NCBI GenBank assembly: GCA_031396505.1
Contig: JANNKX010000116.1
Span: 1-27,794 of the forward strand
DNA from: JAAFHS01 sp031396505
GTDB lineage: Bacteria; Pseudomonadota; Alphaproteobacteria; Rhodobacterales; Rhodobacteraceae
Direction of reading: 5' to 3'
DNA length: 27,794 nt
The position numbers were made by a program, and so were the translations under genes. The notes under the pieces are model-generated. The model worked only from the letters and a program-made list of their open reading frames with translations, did no database searches and was not told the DNA's origin. This document shows, piece by piece, positions 1 through 8,797 of this stretch. Every line of letters begins with the position of its first letter. Positions within the stretch are counted from its first letter, which is position 1.

Positions 1-2
1 GC

Positions 3-340
3 GGGTTCGTGACGATCTATCCGGGTCCCACCCGGCCAACGGCATCGTCGATCAACGTCGACGTCGCCGGCCAGACGATCGCCAACCTGGTCACCGTGCC
101 GATCAGTTCCAATGGCACTGTCGAGGTGTTTTCGCAGCGGCAGACCGACCTGATCGCCGATGTTCAGGGTTACTACACCCCTACGGCCACAGGCGTCGTT
201 GAGGGCCGCTTCGTACCGGTCACCCCGACCCGCCTGCTCGACACGCGCGCGAGCCGACCTCGACACATTTCGGTGCGCTTCGCCTCGGCGAACAAGTCAC
301 CGTCGATGTCGCCGCCCTCGCCGGTCTGCCCGCCGACGAG
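3..340 (+). pseudogene. Partial actinobacterial-type surface repeat protein, frameshifted, cut at both ends
   Basis: The reading frame is open from base 3 (GFVTIYPGPTRPTASSINV) and runs through VAGQTIANLVTVPI, TDLIADVQGYY and FVPVTPTRLLDTR. These are phrases I know from the C-terminal beta-rich repeats of large secreted actinobacterial proteins, not from Rhodobacteraceae. Near 244-251 the frame shifts: the continuation, with GEQVTVDVAALAGLPADE (287-340), lies in another frame. Removing one CG from the alternating run would join the two parts as LLDTREPTSTHFGALRLGEQ. Downstream of about 340 the similarity stops, because the DNA becomes the 3' end of the minus-strand DUF4175 gene. The family assignment is from memory of the repeat pattern. 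The function of the parent protein cannot be told; a cell-surface or adhesive role is only likely. Confidence 0.6.
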
Positions 341-352
341 CAGGTCCTGCGC
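336..352. other. Probable assembly-chimera junction
   Basis: To the left the plus strand encodes an actinobacterial-type repeat (AALAGLPADE). To the right the minus strand encodes the conserved C-terminal part of a TIGR02302 protein (GEDVYRRAQDLL). Past the join the minus-strand frame reads on as VGGQTGEGGDIDG and later an unrelated tail, where the family normally has roughly 20 more residues rich in Arg and Leu. The short GC-rich string around 338-350 could have served as the overlap that joined two unrelated genomes. No terminal repeats, target duplication or integrase gene is visible. Confidence 0.6.
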
Positions 353-2929
353 GCGGCGATAGACGTCTTCGCCCTGCACCATGTTGCGATCGGACCCGAT
401 ACGCGCGGCATCGCCCAGATCGCGGCCAAGGGGATCAAGCTGTGAATTCGGATCGTCGCGGCCAAAGGCCTGATCCGATTGCCCCGGCTGGCCCTGCTGT
501 TCGCGTTGTTCGTTCGCCAGCGCCTCGCCGAACTGGCGCATCCCTTCGCGCATCGCCTCCATCGCGTCGGCCTGTTTGTCCAGCGCGCCGTTCAGATCGC
601 CGTCGCGCAGCGCATCTTCGGCCTCGCGCATCGCGCGCGCGGCATCATCCAGCGCCTGCCGCCCGGCCTCGCCCTGTTCGGTGCCATCGCCGGGCAATTG
701 GCCGCGACCCAAGGCATCAAGCTGGCGCTGCAGATCGCGCTGGCGTTCGGCAAGGCTGCGGTTATCGGGGCCGCCATCACGGTCGCCGCCCTGCCCGCCA
801 CCCTGTTCGGTGCCAGTGTCGCCCTGCCCTTGACCCTGCCCCGGCTGTTGGCCACCCTCACCTTGCTGACCGGGTTGTTGCCCCGGTTGCTGGCCGCCCT
901 GTTCGCCGTTCTGGCCGGGCTGTTGACCGGGCTGCTGGCCCTGCTGGCCGTCTTGGCCTTGCTGGCCTTGTTCGCCCTGGCCTTCGTCGGCCTGCCCGTC
1001 CTGATTGCCCTGCAGATCCTGGAAGGTTTCATCCGACAGTTCCTGCTGATCGCGCAGGTTTTCCTGCATGTCGCGCATCGCCTGTTGGCCCGGCCCGCCC
1101 TGACCGCCGCCCTGACCGCCGTCGACGATCTGCATGTTTTCCATGAATTCGCGGATGTCTTCCATCAACTCGGCAGCCTCGGCCGTTTTGCCTTCTTCCA
1201 TCAGGCGCTGCAATTCATCCAGCATTTCCTGCAGCTTGTCCGCCGACATCACCGGGCCATCAAAGTTTTCGGCTGTTTGCGGGTCTTCGCCATTGCGTTG
1301 CTGTTCTTCGGCCAGTTCGCGAATGTAGTCCTTGGTCGCCTCTTGCATTTCGGTCATCAGACGGTCGATTTCTTCAGGCGATGCGCCATTGCGGATCGCC
1401 TCGTCCAGACGGTCTTGCGCGCGGCGCAGCCGGTCAAGTGCGGATGCCAGATCGCCCTCTTCGACCAGCAGCGCGATATCCCACAGCTCGGCTGCAATCT
1501 CATCGCGGGTTTCCGGCGACAGGCTGGCCGCGTCCGCATCCAGACGGCGCAACGCCACACGCAGGCGCAGGTAGGCGCGTTCGTTACGGATCAGCTCTTC
1601 AGGACGGTGGGTGATAGCCTTCAGGATTTGTACGGCGGTGGGCGCATTGGCGCGGGTCCACAGCAGATCGCGGCGCATTTCGATCAGGGCGGCGGCCATC
1701 GGATCAAAGAACCGCTTGCCCGGCAGGATGACCTTGATGGGTTCGGCGGCACCCACCTGTCCTGCGGCATCAGTGGCCTGATAGGTCATCGTGACGGGCA
1801 GGTTGGCAAAGGGGTGTTCCGACAGATCGTCGATCAGCGTTTCGGTAAACGTCGCGCGGTCGCCCGTGACAGGCATCGGCAGATCAAGAATGACCGCGTC
1901 ACGCACCTCCGGTTCCGCTACAAGTCCAAATCGCCGGGTAACGGCGGGCAGATCAAGCGCGATGGTCACTTGCCCCGCCGTGATGCCATAATCATCGGTG
2001 GCGGTGAACTGTTGCGTAAATTCGCCGGTCCCTTTGCGTTCAATCTCGGCGGCTGGGGCGACTGTGGGTGGCGCGTCGGCGATGACGGCAATGTCCCACG
2101 ACTGCCCGCCTGCGCCCGCAACGGCAACGGTGCCCGATTGCGTCACGGTGAAATCATGCACGGCGTCGGATGCGGGCGGCACATCACTGGTGCGTGCGGA
2201 TACGGTTTCATTCAGGGTCAACTGACCCACCTCGCCATAGAGGCGGAATTGCAGGCGGGTGCCCGCGGGCAAGGAAAGTTCGGCCTGATCGACATCGTTG
2301 AGATAAAGCGAGGGCTTGCCGGTGTAGGCGGGCGGTTGCGCCCAGCCTTCCCACGTTGGGCCGGTGGCGGCAACGGCGCCGCCGGGCAAGACGACGCCCG
2401 CAGATGTGACGCGCCAGAGCGAGCCGAACATCAGCGCCATGATGAACGCAGTCACCGCGACATAGCGCAAGGCATAGGGGTCGCGCGTGGCAAGGCGCAG
2501 GTCGGGCGATACCGGTTTTGCCCCGGCCGCGCGCTGCGCCATGCGGTCAAGATGGGCCGCCCAGACGGCCTGTGATGCCGGGTCACCCGCACCAATGGCC
2601 TGGGTATCCTGCAACGCGGCGATCGGGCGACCGGGCAGGCGCGCGTCAAGACGGGCCATCGCCTGTGCTTCGGTCGGTTTGGCAAAGTTGCGATAGGCAT
2701 ACCACGCAGCCCAGATCACCCCCAGCAATGCAAGAACCATGCCGCCCCAAACCACCTCGATGGACAGGCGGTCTTGCACGCCAAAAGCAAGCACGGCAAT
2801 CACCGTCATTGCCACGGTCCACAGCGGCCAGAAGGCCCGCGTGATCCGTTCGGCCCACAGGCCTGCAAGCGTCAGCCGCACGGGCACACGCAAGCGCAAA
2901 AGAGCGGTCTGACGGTTTTGTTCTGTCAT
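341..2929 (-). CDS. TIGR02302/DUF4175 family membrane protein, C-terminus truncated
   Basis: A large inner-membrane protein of unknown role, known mainly as an alphaproteobacterial family (TIGR02302, DUF4175). About 862 residues are present. Transmembrane segments are visible at about residues 33-51, 59-79 and 153-173. A long soluble part follows, with an acidic helical stretch (about 450-600) and then a Gln/Gly/Pro-rich low-complexity stretch (about 600-725, repeats such as GQQPGQQPGQ). The C-terminal block ends at GEDVYRRAQDLL, where the contig changes to foreign DNA. I chose the ATG at 2929 because AGGTGG lies about 9 bases upstream; a GTG four codons earlier lacks a good ribosome site. 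It follows lysA by about 31 bases on the same strand, so cotranscription is likely. The family call is firm; the molecular function is unknown. Confidence 0.85.
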
Positions 2930-2960
2930 GCCCTCTGCCACCTTTGGGGGATGATGTGCA

Positions 2961-4226
2961 TCACATCCATACGGGTAACGTATCGCGGTTCAGGATTTCG
3001 TCAAAGGTCTGACTTGCACGGATGACAGCGAATTGATCCCCATGCACCAAAACTTCGGGGATCAGGGGGCGCGTGTTGTATTCGGACGCCATCACCGCAC
3101 CATAGGCGCCTGCGGACCGGAAGGCCACAAGATCGCCTTCGGCCAAGGGCGGCATTGCGCGGGATTTCGCGAATGTATCGCCCGATTCGCAAACCGGACC
3201 CACGATATCGAAGGGCTGTTGTTCAACCCCCGGTGCGGGTTCGATCACGGGAATAATATCGTGATGCGCGCCGTACATCGCCGGACGGATCAGATCGTTC
3301 ATCGCGGCATCAAGGATCAGGAAATCGCGCCCCTCGCCCTGTTTGATGTAGATCACGCCCGCAACCAGCAGCCCTGCATTGCCCGAAATCAGCCGGCCGG
3401 GTTCGATTTCAATCTCGCAGCCCAGATCGCCGACAGTGCGTTTGATCAATGCGCCGTAATCCATCGGCAACGGGGGGGCCTCGTTGCCGCGCGAATAGGG
3501 AATGCCAAGCCCACCACCCAGATCAAGGCGGCGAATGTTGTGCCCTTCGGCGCGCAGGCGGCGGGTGAGATCGGCAACCATCAGATAGGCCTGCTCGAAC
3601 GGTGCAAGGTCGGTCAACTGGCTGCCGATATGCACATCGATGCCCACCACGTCGAGGCCGGGCAGGGATGCCGCCTCGGCATAGACTTCGGATGCGCGCG
3701 AAATCGGGATGCCGAATTTGTTGTCTTTCTTGCCCGTCGCGATCTTTTCGTGGGTCTTGGCATCGACATCGGGATTGACGCGGATGGTGATCGGCACCGT
3801 GACGCCCAGCGAAACGGCAACCTCGGACAGGGCGCGCAGTTCGGGTTCGGATTCGACATTGACCTGCCGGATGCCACCCGTAATGGCCACGCGCATTTCC
3901 TCACGCGTTTTGCCGACGCCGGAAAACACGATGCGGTCACCCGGGATGCCCGCGGCACGCGCGCGGTGATATTCGCCGATGCTGACGACATCCATACCGG
4001 CACCCAGATCGCCAAGGGTTTTCAGCACGGCAAGGTTTGACAGCGATTTGATGGCAAAGCAGACTTGGTGCGGCAGGGGCGACAGGGCTTCGGTAAACAG
4101 GGTGTAATGCCGGGTCAGGGTCGCCGTGGAATAGACATAGAACGGCGTGCCAACGGTGGCGGCAATATCGGCAATTGCCACGTCCTCGGCATGCAAGAGG
4201 CCGTTTTTGTAGGTGAAATGGTCCAT
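2961..4226 (-). CDS. lysA: Diaminopimelate decarboxylase
   Basis: Converts meso-diaminopimelate to L-lysine, the last step of lysine synthesis, using pyridoxal phosphate in the cytosol. The 421 residues are full length for the family. The cofactor lysine is K60 in CFAIKSLSN. Downstream are the substrate and phosphate-binding elements HIGSQLT, LDLGGGLGIPY, EPGRLISGNAG and, at about 346, CESGDTF, whose Cys reaches across the dimer to the other active site. GAYGAVMASEYNTRP near the C-terminus is also typical. The cofactor motif reads AIKSLSN where many LysA proteins have A-x-K-A-N-S-N; the Lys is kept, so activity is expected. It lies between a DUF2834 gene (66 bases upstream) and the DUF4175 gene. 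No lysine riboswitch was seen in the short upstream gap. Confidence 0.96.
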   Translation of the reverse strand: MDHFTYKNGLLHAEDVAIADIAATVGTPFYVYSTATLTRHYTLFTEALSPLPHQVCFAIKSLSNLAVLKTLGDLGAGMDVVSIGEYHRARAAGIPGDRIVFSGVGKTREEMRVAITGGIRQVNVESEPELRALSEVAVSLGVTVPITIRVNPDVDAKTHEKIATGKKDNKFGIPISRASEVYAEAASLPGLDVVGIDVHIGSQLTDLAPFEQAYLMVADLTRRLRAEGHNIRRLDLGGGLGIPYSRGNEAPPLPMDYGALIKRTVGDLGCEIEIEPGRLISGNAGLLVAGVIYIKQGEGRDFLILDAAMNDLIRPAMYGAHHDIIPVIEPAPGVEQQPFDIVGPVCESGDTFAKSRAMPPLAEGDLVAFRSAGAYGAVMASEYNTRPLIPEVLVHGDQFAVIRASQTFDEILNRDTLPVWM

Positions 4227-4292
4227 GGGTGGGGCAATTCCTGCATCAGATTGCGCGGGTATAGCAGATGGCGGCCCGCGCGCAATTCGTGC

Positions 4293-4598
4293 CTATGCGC
4301 CGCGCGACCGCAGGAACAGATAGAGCGGCAAGCCGCAACTGACGCCGATGCCAAAGGTGGCGGGGATGGCGATGAGGTTGACCCATGCGCGGCGCGGGAT
4401 GGTTTCGGCGATGATCCAGACCGTTAGCGCGATGGCTGCAATCGTCAGATCCCATGTCAGGCCGGTGGTGGACGCGTTGACATACCACGCATCAATCAGA
4501 CCCGACAGACCCGTGCCAGTTTCGCGCATGTAGCTCACGAACCAATACATCGGGTGGATCGCCCCCCAGATGGCCAGCGCCAGATAGACCATCCGCAT
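4293..4598 (-). CDS. DUF2834 domain membrane protein
   Basis: A 101-residue hydrophobic protein with about three membrane helices: MVYLALAIWGAIHPMYWF at the N-terminus, LTIAAIALTVWIIAE in the middle and a C-terminal helix ending PLYLFLRSR. This pattern fits the DUF2834 family, whose function is unknown. I chose the ATG at 4598 because it overlaps the stop of the upstream lipoprotein gene as TGATG, a classic coupling arrangement; an ATG two codons later is the alternative. It sits 66 bases before lysA on the same strand. The coupling to a lipoprotein gene suggests a small envelope module, but this is inference. Confidence 0.8.
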   Translation of the reverse strand: MRMVYLALAIWGAIHPMYWFVSYMRETGTGLSGLIDAWYVNASTTGLTWDLTIAAIALTVWIIAETIPRRAWVNLIAIPATFGIGVSCGLPLYLFLRSRGA

Positions 4599-4804
4599 CA
4601 GAACCCGACCCCGACGCCGACGCCGCCCACGTTGGTACCCAATGACCCGCCCGCGCCGCTGATGCCGACCACCGCCCCGCCGACATCCCCGCTGACGCTG
4701 GGAAACACACCCACGCCATCGGGTGTGATGCCAAGGCCAAGGCCGTAGCGCGGCCCGCCGGTGCAGGCCGACAAGAGGCACAGCATGGCAAGGGCGCGCA
4801 GCAT
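4598..4804 (-). CDS. Small glycine-rich lipoprotein
   Basis: A 68-residue protein beginning MLRALAMLCLLSAC, a short signal peptide with lipobox L-S-A-C (lipidated Cys at 14). The mature part is Gly/Val-rich and ends in alternating GVGVGVGF. Its start lies two bases after the stop of another small lipoprotein gene and its stop overlaps the DUF2834 start (TGATG), so the three genes are very probably translated as a unit. I do not recognise a family; the Gly-rich composition alone does not show a role. Acylation and anchoring in the envelope are inferred from the lipobox. Confidence 0.72.
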   Translation of the reverse strand: MLRALAMLCLLSACTGGPRYGLGLGITPDGVGVFPSVSGDVGGAVVGISGAGGSLGTNVGGVGVGVGF

Positions 4805-4806
4805 GG

Positions 4807-4959
4807 TTATGGCTCGATCTGGTTGGGGTTCACCACCACACCAAGGCGCGCATCACCGCTGAACGTGACACCCGTGCTGCCGGACGGTTGCGACGGCGCA
4901 CCGTCGGTGCCGCAGGCGACCAGCGTCAGCAGGGCAAGGATCGCAAGGGCCTTTATCAT
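4807..4959 (-). CDS. Very small lipoprotein
   Basis: A 50-residue protein, MIKALAILALLTLVACG followed by a Ser/Gly-rich linker and the end VVVNPNQIEP. The lipobox is L-V-A-C with the lipidated Cys at 16, leaving a mature peptide of only about 35 residues. The ATG at 4959 has GGAG about six bases upstream. The gene starts 26 bases after the argH stop at 4986 on the same strand and ends two bases before the next small lipoprotein gene. No function can be assigned. Entericidin-like or other small alphaproteobacterial lipoproteins are similar in size, but I see no specific match. Confidence 0.72.
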   Translation of the reverse strand: MIKALAILALLTLVACGTDGAPSQPSGSTGVTFSGDARLGVVVNPNQIEP

Positions 4960-4985
4960 CGCACACTCCGAAATTTTGGCCAAGT

Positions 4986-6395
<1,410 letters not shown>

Positions 6396-6420
6396 GGGAA
6401 TGCCCGCCGGGAGGGGTTGA

Positions 6421-6954
6421 ATGCGCAAGGTTCTGATCGTGCTTTATACGGCCCTGATGATGGGTGCAAATGCGGCAACAGCCGATATCGCGGCCCTGCG
6501 CACGGGCGATATGCAAAAGCTGAACTTCACGGCGCCCATGGCCCTGCCCGATATCGCGGTGTTCGATGCCGCGGATCAGCCGCAATCCCTTGGCGATCTG
6601 AAAGGCAAATGGGTCGTGTTGAACTTCTGGGCCACTTGGTGCGCACCCTGCCGGCATGAAATGCCATCGCTGGACCGGTTGCAAACCGCGATGCCGGATC
6701 TTGTCGTGCTACCGGTGGCGACCGGGCGCAACTCGGTGGACGGGATCAATGCGTTCTTTGCCGATGCGGGCGTGTTCAACCTGCCCGTCGTGCGCGACCC
6801 ACGGTCCGAACTGGCGCGCAACATGGGGGTGTTGGGCCTGCCGGTGACCGTGATCGTGAACCCGGAAGGGCAGGAAGTGGCGCGCCTGATTGGCGATGCA
6901 GAGTGGGACAGTGCGGATGCACAGGCGATTTTGCGGGCGATGATGGCGGAATAA
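6421..6954 (+). CDS. TlpA-like thiol:disulfide oxidoreductase
   Basis: A 177-residue periplasmic thioredoxin-fold protein of the TlpA/ResA type. The N-terminus has a hydrophobic signal or anchor (about residues 4-20). The active-site motif WCAPC is at 73-77 in the context NFWATWCAPCRHEMP, and GLPVTVIV supplies the cis-proline opposite it. Such proteins keep cysteines reduced in exported proteins, often for cytochrome c or copper-centre maturation; which substrate applies here is not shown. The start has a strong GGGAGG ribosome site about six bases upstream. The gene diverges from argH and is followed by two stem-loops facing a convergent gene. Confidence 0.9.
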   Translation: MRKVLIVLYTALMMGANAATADIAALRTGDMQKLNFTAPMALPDIAVFDAADQPQSLGDLKGKWVVLNFWATWCAPCRHEMPSLDRLQTAMPDLVVLPVATGRNSVDGINAFFADAGVFNLPVVRDPRSELARNMGVLGLPVTVIVNPEGQEVARLIGDAEWDSADAQAILRAMMAE

Positions 6955-6961
6955 CCTGGAA

Positions 6962-7003
6962 CGTGTTGCTTTTGAACGGGTTCAGCCGATCAAAAACAAC
7001 ACG
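6962..7003 (+). terminator. Stem-loop directly after the tlpA-like gene
   Basis: An inverted repeat of 14 bases (CGTGTTGCTTTTGA at 6962-6975 and TCAAAAACAACACG at 6990-7003) with one C-A mismatch and a 14-base loop. It begins seven bases after the stop codon. There is no clear T run after it, so it could be a processing or mRNA-protecting structure rather than a strict intrinsic terminator. Confidence 0.5.
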
Positions 7004-7030
7004 CAACACAACCAACGGCTTGCATGTCTT

Positions 7031-7067
7031 GGATCACCTTCAATCTGGATCCGGTTGAAGGTGATCC
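7031..7067. terminator. Perfect 13-bp stem-loop between convergent genes
   Basis: GGATCACCTTCAA (7031-7043) pairs perfectly with TTGAAGGTGATCC (7055-7067) around an 11-base loop. It lies three bases beyond the stop of the minus-strand GlsB-like gene and about 75 bases after the tlpA-like gene, so it can serve both strands. A T tract is lacking on both sides, which lowers confidence in intrinsic termination. Confidence 0.55.
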
Positions 7068-7070
7068 GCC

Positions 7071-7307
7071 CTAACGGCGATAGGTTTTCCACAGCCACAG
7101 CAGGGCGATTGCCCCGCCAAATGCGGCAAGCGTTACCACCAACCAGCCTGACAGCATCAACGCGAACCGCAGCACAAGCCACCCCAGAATGGCGCCAGCC
7201 ATGCCGATGACCACGGCGGTGGGCACATCGGTTTGCACCCGCATGACACGGGTGGCGGTCAACCCCGCCACCGCGCCGATCAGGATCAGAAACATCATCA
7301 TCGGCAT
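7071..7307 (-). CDS. GlsB/YeaQ/YmgE family stress-response membrane protein
   Basis: A 78-residue protein made almost entirely of three hydrophobic helices with Gly-rich packing (LILIGAVAGLTA, VVIGMAGAILGWLVL, GGAIALLWLWKTYRR). This matches the small 'transglycosylase-associated' GlsB/YeaQ/YmgE family, which responds to envelope or general stress in several bacteria but has no proven enzymatic activity. The start at 7307 has GGAGG about eight bases upstream; Met residues at positions 3, 4 and 5 are alternatives. It lies downstream of fmt on the same strand, across a 53-base gap, and may be transcribed separately. Confidence 0.75.
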   Translation of the reverse strand: MPMMMFLILIGAVAGLTATRVMRVQTDVPTAVVIGMAGAILGWLVLRFALMLSGWLVVTLAAFGGAIALLWLWKTYRR

Positions 7308-7360
7308 GGCAGGGCCCTCCGCTGCCCCTGATATGGGCAGGCGGCCGGGAATTGCAAAGG

Positions 7361-8257
7361 TCAGGTCATGAATTCCGGCATCGCAAAGCCGCGCAGGAAT
7401 TCATCAGCGCCCGCCGCCCGCTTGCCTTCGCGTTGCGCTAGCGTCACGGCAATCGCCCCGTTGCCACAGGCGATGGTCAGCCCGCCCAGCACCTGCCCCG
7501 GTGCGCCCTGCCCCGCCACGACATGGCTGCGCAGCAGTTTGACGCGCTCACCCGCGATGTCGCACCATGCGCCCGGAAAGGGTGACAGGCCACGGATCAA
7601 CCGGTCCACCTGCGTGGCGGGCTGGGTCCAGTTGATGCGGGCTTCCGCCTTGTCGATCTTGGCGGCATAGGTCACGCCGTTATCGGGTTGCGGTTGTGGC
7701 GTCAGAGTGTCCAGTTGCGCCAGCGCCTGCAGAATCAGGTCCGCACCCATGCGCGACAGGCGATCATGCAGGTCTTGCGTCGTCTCGGTGACCCCAATTG
7801 GCGTTGCCGCGCGCAACAGGACAGGCCCGGTATCCAGCCCCGCGGCCATCTGCATGATACAGACCCCGGTTTCTGCGTCCCCCGCCAAGATCGCGCGGTG
7901 GATGGGGGCAGCCCCGCGCCAGCGTGGCAGAAGCGAGGCATGGATGTTCAGGCAGCCAAGGGGGGGCGCGTCCAGCACGGCTTGCGGCAAAATCAGCCCA
8001 TAGGCCACCACAACGGCCACATCATGCGGCAAGGCGGCAAAGTCATGCTGCACATCTTCGCTGCGCAGCGAAACCGGCGTGCGCACGGGCAGACCAAGCG
8101 CCATGGCGCGGGTCTGCACCGGGCTGGGGCGGTCTTGTTTGCCGCGCCCGGCGGGGCGGGCGGGCTGGGTATAGACGGCCACCACCTCATGCTGCGCCGC
8201 CAGCGCATCCAGAACGGGAACGGCGAAATCGGGCGTGCCCATGAAGGTAATCTTCAT
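7361..8257 (-). CDS. fmt: Methionyl-tRNA formyltransferase
   Basis: Transfers a formyl group from 10-formyltetrahydrofolate to the initiator Met-tRNA. The protein has 298 residues with the start MKITFMGTPDF, typical of Fmt. The formyltransferase signature NIHASLLPRWRGAAPI lies at 104-119 and includes the catalytic Asn and His. TGVCIMQMAAGLDTGPVL follows, and the C-terminal tRNA-binding domain has YAAKIDKAEARINW. The start overlaps the stop of the deformylase-like gene by four bases (ATGA), so translation is coupled. With def upstream this makes a complete N-terminal formylation and deformylation block. Confidence 0.96.
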   Translation of the reverse strand: MKITFMGTPDFAVPVLDALAAQHEVVAVYTQPARPAGRGKQDRPSPVQTRAMALGLPVRTPVSLRSEDVQHDFAALPHDVAVVVAYGLILPQAVLDAPPLGCLNIHASLLPRWRGAAPIHRAILAGDAETGVCIMQMAAGLDTGPVLLRAATPIGVTETTQDLHDRLSRMGADLILQALAQLDTLTPQPQPDNGVTYAAKIDKAEARINWTQPATQVDRLIRGLSPFPGAWCDIAGERVKLLRSHVVAGQGAPGQVLGGLTIACGNGAIAVTLAQREGKRAAGADEFLRGFAMPEFMT

Positions 8258-8757
8258 CCCCGCCCCCGCAGCTTTTCCGACCGTTTGATCAGCATGGATC
8301 GCTTTAACGGTGTCAGATGATCGAAATACATCCGCCCCTCCAGATGGTCGATCTGATGCTGGACGGACGTCGCCCATAGCCCGACAAAATCCCTGTCTTC
8401 CCAGATACCTGCATCATTCAGAAACCGCACGGTCACCGCGCGGGGCCGCATCACATGCGCCGAAACCCCCGGCAGATTGGGGCTGGCCTCATCATGCCCG
8501 CGCATCTGCGATGACGCATGCAGCACGACCGGATTGGCCATCCGCACCGCCTGCCCGCGCGTGTCCGACGCATCCACCACCGCAAGGCGCAACGGCACAC
8601 CGATTTGCACGGCGGCCAGACCCACGCCCGGCATCGCCTCCATCGTGTCGATCATGTCGGCCCAATGCGCCCGAACTTGGTCGGTGATGGCATCCACATC
8701 CGCCGCTATGCTGCGCAGCATTTTATGCGGCCATGGCAGGCAGAAACGGGCTGTCAT
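8254..8757 (-). CDS. Peptide deformylase-like protein, probably inactive
   Basis: A 167-residue paralogue of the def product. Motif 1 is intact (GVGLAAVQIG, 44-53). In motif 2, where active enzymes have E-G-C-L-S, it reads E-A-S-P-N (90-94), so the metal-binding Cys is Ser. In motif 3 the sequence is HQIDH (134-138) instead of HEIDH, so the catalytic Glu is Gln; both metal-binding His remain. From the known mechanism of peptide deformylase this protein should not deformylate normally. A scaffold, regulatory or altered catalytic role is possible. The start has AAAGG five bases upstream. It follows def by 40 bases and is coupled to fmt by an ATGA overlap. Confidence 0.88.
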   Translation of the reverse strand: MTARFCLPWPHKMLRSIAADVDAITDQVRAHWADMIDTMEAMPGVGLAAVQIGVPLRLAVVDASDTRGQAVRMANPVVLHASSQMRGHDEASPNLPGVSAHVMRPRAVTVRFLNDAGIWEDRDFVGLWATSVQHQIDHLEGRMYFDHLTPLKRSMLIKRSEKLRGRG

Positions 8758-8797
8758 GCGGGCCTTTCCCAGCGTTTCGCCGCGCCGAGAAACGGCA

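Noticed and set aside
1..352. Recent horizontal transfer or mobile element at the left end
   Set aside because: No inverted or direct repeats, integrase, transposase or tRNA lies there, and the join breaks both genes; assembly chimera explains it with fewer assumptions.
479..2575. Long open frame on the plus strand opposite the DUF4175 gene
   Set aside because: It is the antisense shadow of a high-G+C gene: composition is Leu/Ala/Arg-biased with no domain, and the minus-strand frame shows clear family features.
3033..4040. Open plus-strand frame opposite lysA
   Set aside because: It is antisense to an intact lysA with all active-site motifs; the translated product has the His/Asp/Gly bias of a shadow frame.
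8254..8757. Second active peptide deformylase
   Set aside because: The metal-binding Cys and catalytic Glu are replaced, so normal deformylase activity should not be assumed from the family name.
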